Shown here: positions 62,562-64,000 of the stretch, piece after piece | Layout: every line of letters begins with the position of its first letter | How positions within the stretch are numbered: position 1 is the first letter of the stretch | Origin: Zhihengliuella salsuginis | Lineage (GTDB): Bacteria; Actinomycetota; Actinomycetes; Actinomycetales; Micrococcaceae | Assembly (NCBI RefSeq): GCF_014651715.1 | Contig: NZ_BMXK01000004.1 | Span: 124,001 to 188,000, forward strand | Direction: 5' to 3' | DNA: 64,000 nt | The notes under the pieces: model-generated | Database searches by the model: none | Told to the model about the DNA's origin: nothing | What the model saw: the letters and a program-made list of their open reading frames with translations, nothing else | Position numbers and translations under genes: made by a program

Positions 62562-63011
62562 TCAGGCCAGGCGGAGCTCCATGATGAGCGCGGAGACGCC
62601 GCCCGGGTAGTAGTTGCGGCGCACGTGGATCTGCTCGAATCCGTGGCGGGTGTAGAGCTGCTGGGCGCGCGGGTTGTCCTCGCGCACCTCGAGCAGGAGG
62701 TTGTCCGCCCCGCGGGCGCGCGACTCCCCGATCATGGCCTCGAGCAGGGCGGTGCCGATGCCGCGGCCCTCGAATTCGGGCACGACGGCGATCGTCTGCA
62801 CGTCCGCGATCGGCAGCACGCACATCATCCCCGCGTACCCGACCACCCGGCCGTCCGCCTCCGCGACCCAGTACCGGCGGGTGTCCGTCTGGGCGACCTC
62901 CGCCTCGAACATGTCGCGCGGCCAGGCGTCCTCGGGGAAGAGCCGCGTCTCGAGCGGGTAGACCTGCTCGACGTCGTCCGCGGTCATCTCCCGCAGCTCG
63001 AACGCGCTCAC
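62562..63011 (-). CDS. rimI: Ribosomal-protein-alanine N-acetyltransferase RimI-like
   Basis: 149-residue GNAT. SAFELREMTADDVEQVYPLE starts the fold; VVGYAGMMCVLPIADVQTIA and VVPEFEGRGIGTALLEAMIG contain the acetyl-CoA motif (R-G-x-G-x-A); LLLEVREDNPRAQQLYTRHG and NYYPGGVSALIMEL end it as in RimI. The GTG start overlaps the tsaB stop (GTGA), a coupled pair typical of actinobacteria. Acetylates the N-terminus of a ribosomal protein (S18 in E. coli); the target here is inferred. Confidence 0.94.
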   Translation of the reverse strand: MSAFELREMTADDVEQVYPLETRLFPEDAWPRDMFEAEVAQTDTRRYWVAEADGRVVGYAGMMCVLPIADVQTIAVVPEFEGRGIGTALLEAMIGESRARGADNLLLEVREDNPRAQQLYTRHGFEQIHVRRNYYPGGVSALIMELRLA

Positions 63012-63697
63012 GCGGGCCGGCCCGTCTGCTTGAGCATGGCGGCGGGCACCTTCGCGTCGGACTCGCGCAGGTAGAGCGGGGTGGTCCCGAGCAGTTCGCC
63101 GCCTCCGGCCAGGGTCCGGGCTGCCGAGGCGGCCAGGGCGGCGGCGTCGGGCTGGCGGTCGGTCCAGCCGGCCACCACCTGCGCGCCGGCGGCGGCCAGC
63201 TGCTCCGGGTAGAGTCCGGCGCCGGCGCCGAAGACCTCGTGGCCGGCGACCGCGGAGGCCGGGCCCACGTGGGGGCCGTCGACCAGGCGCGCCGCGTCGT
63301 CGTACACCCCCCAGTAGAGCTCGCGGCGGCGCGCGTCGATCGCGGCGACGAATCGACCGGTCGCGGCGCCCGCGGCCGCGGCCTCCCACGCGACCGCGTC
63401 CAGGCTGCAGGCGCCGCCGACGGGCACGCCCCACGCGAAGCCGAGCGCCTGAGCGGTGGCGATGCCGACGCGCAGCCCGGTGAACGGGCCCGGGCCGACC
63501 CCGACGACGATCTGGTCGATCTCTCGACCGGAAACGTCCGCCTGCTCGAGCATGCCGGCGATGGCGGGCGCCAGCACCTCGGCGTGCGCGTTGACCCGGT
63601 CCGTGGAGAAGGATTCGAGGACTTCGGTGCGGTCCCCGTGCGTGCGCACCAGGGCGGCGGTGGCGCGGGCGGAGGTGTCGATCGCGAGCAGCAGCAT
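63008..63697 (-). CDS. tsaB: tRNA threonylcarbamoyladenosine biosynthesis protein TsaB
   Basis: 229 residues, inactive ASKHA-fold partner of TsaD. LLLAIDTSARATAALVRTHG, IVVGVGPGPFTGLRVGIATA and QALGFAWGVPVGGACSLDAV are diagnostic. AAIDARRRELYWGVYDDAAR is conserved. I take the ATG at 63697: TAGAAT lies seven bases upstream (leaderless). An ATG three codons earlier overlaps that box. It starts the tsaB-rimI unit; tsaE is not in the window. Confidence 0.95.
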   Translation of the reverse strand: MLLLAIDTSARATAALVRTHGDRTEVLESFSTDRVNAHAEVLAPAIAGMLEQADVSGREIDQIVVGVGPGPFTGLRVGIATAQALGFAWGVPVGGACSLDAVAWEAAAAGAATGRFVAAIDARRRELYWGVYDDAARLVDGPHVGPASAVAGHEVFGAGAGLYPEQLAAAGAQVVAGWTDRQPDAAALAASAARTLAGGGELLGTTPLYLRESDAKVPAAMLKQTGRPA

Positions 63698-63704
63698 GGT
63701 CTCC

Positions 63705-63710
63705 ATTCTA
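63705..63710 (-). promoter_or_regulatory. -10 element of leaderless tsaB promoter
   Basis: TAGAAT, GGAGACC, ATG at 63697. It parallels the tsaD promoter. Confidence 0.5.
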
Positions 63711-63882
63711 GGATGCTTCGCGGCGGGGCCGCGGCGGCACCCGGCGAGAAGGCTCATCCGAGACCGACCGGTCCATCGAGCACGCATCGCTCCCCTAGCC
63801 GACGGCACGCTCGACGGCCTACCCTCGTTCTCAGAGGCACCTCGGTGCTCTTCAGGCTGTCATTCGAGAGGCGGGCCCGCCC

Positions 63883-64000
63883 ATGGATCATGTGATGCTC
63901 GGCGACGGGCGCCGCCTCGACGTCCGGGTGACCGGACCCGCGAACGGGCAGGTTCTGGTGGCCCACGTGGGCACTCCGATGGCCGCCACCCGGCTCCGGT
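63883..64000 (+). CDS. Alpha/beta hydrolase, 5' fragment (3' end outside window)
   Basis: Only 39 codons are visible: DGRRLDVRVTGPANGQVLVA then HVGTPMAATRLR. The pattern of a first strand pair followed by V-L-x-x-H-x-G-T-P fits the start of an alpha/beta hydrolase, where H-G-T-P forms part of the oxyanion loop. The catalytic triad lies beyond the window. ATG at 63883 chosen; a GTG and an ATG follow within five codons. Divergent from tsaB. Confidence 0.55.
   Translation, partial: MDHVMLGDGRRLDVRVTGPANGQVLVAHVGTPMAATRLR

Overview
The window is very GC-rich, uses many GTG starts and carries an actinobacterial gene set: GuaB3 beside GuaB, leaderless promoters, a THUMP-like methyltransferase, and a groES-groEL operon under CIRCE control. 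Gene content and order (ispH/xseAB, fmdB plus a SAF-domain gene, guaA, SURF1/DUF3817, glpD, guaB3, guaB, araBDA) best fit Micrococcales, most likely Micrococcaceae (Arthrobacter-like). The genus cannot be fixed from the sequence. I see no tRNA, rRNA, CRISPR array, IS element or phage.

Layout. 0-10 kb: the end of a DesR/NarL-like response regulator, a DASS anion symporter, ispH, xseA-xseB, a PPK2-family kinase with an AlaA-type aminotransferase, an orphan osmoprotectant-binding lipoprotein with a NUDIX hydrolase, and an MFS exporter. 10-20 kb: an Lrp/AsnC regulator, a TPR protein-histidine kinase-OmpR regulator operon, an acidic secreted protein overlapping the regulator tail to tail, an APH-like kinase, a GNAT, 5-FTHF cyclo-ligase, FmdB and a SAF-domain protein. 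20-33 kb: a giant degenerate SF1-helicase/nuclease-like protein, guaA, a SURF1-DUF3817 fusion, glpD, guaB3, a BtrH-like protein and guaB. 33-46 kb: an acyltransferase, a ChvE-type sugar ABC transporter, a MazEF-like toxin-antitoxin module, araA-araD-araB and a LacI regulator. 46-54 kb: groEL/groES, a four-gene WXG100/type VII-like cassette, a methyltransferase and an AbiEi/DUF559-like protein. 54-64 kb: an AroE-like dehydrogenase, a GH3 lipoprotein, a YbdK-type ligase, and the tsaB-rimI-tsaD set split by a SipW/TasA-like secretion cassette.

How the genes work together. The ChvE-type transporter takes up a sugar, probably L-arabinose. AraA, AraB and AraD convert arabinose to xylulose-5-phosphate. 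Both units carry nearly the same LacI-type palindrome over their -10 elements, so the adjacent LacI regulator probably controls both. GuaB and GuaA make GMP. TsaB and TsaD, with RimI nearby, serve tRNA t6A modification.

Most unusual items: (1) a SipW/ER-type signal peptidase continuous with an extracellular domain ending in an LPDTG sorting signal, encoded with three SipW-type substrates between rimI and tsaD; (2) a 1285-residue helicase-like protein whose Walker A lysine and Walker B glutamate are both replaced; (3) a WXG100-like operon preceded by a perfect 20-bp palindrome; (4) a toxin-antitoxin module with a 31-bp dyad between its -35 and -10. At least a dozen genes have a TANNNT box 6-7 nt before the start codon, implying widespread leaderless transcription; I used this to choose several starts.
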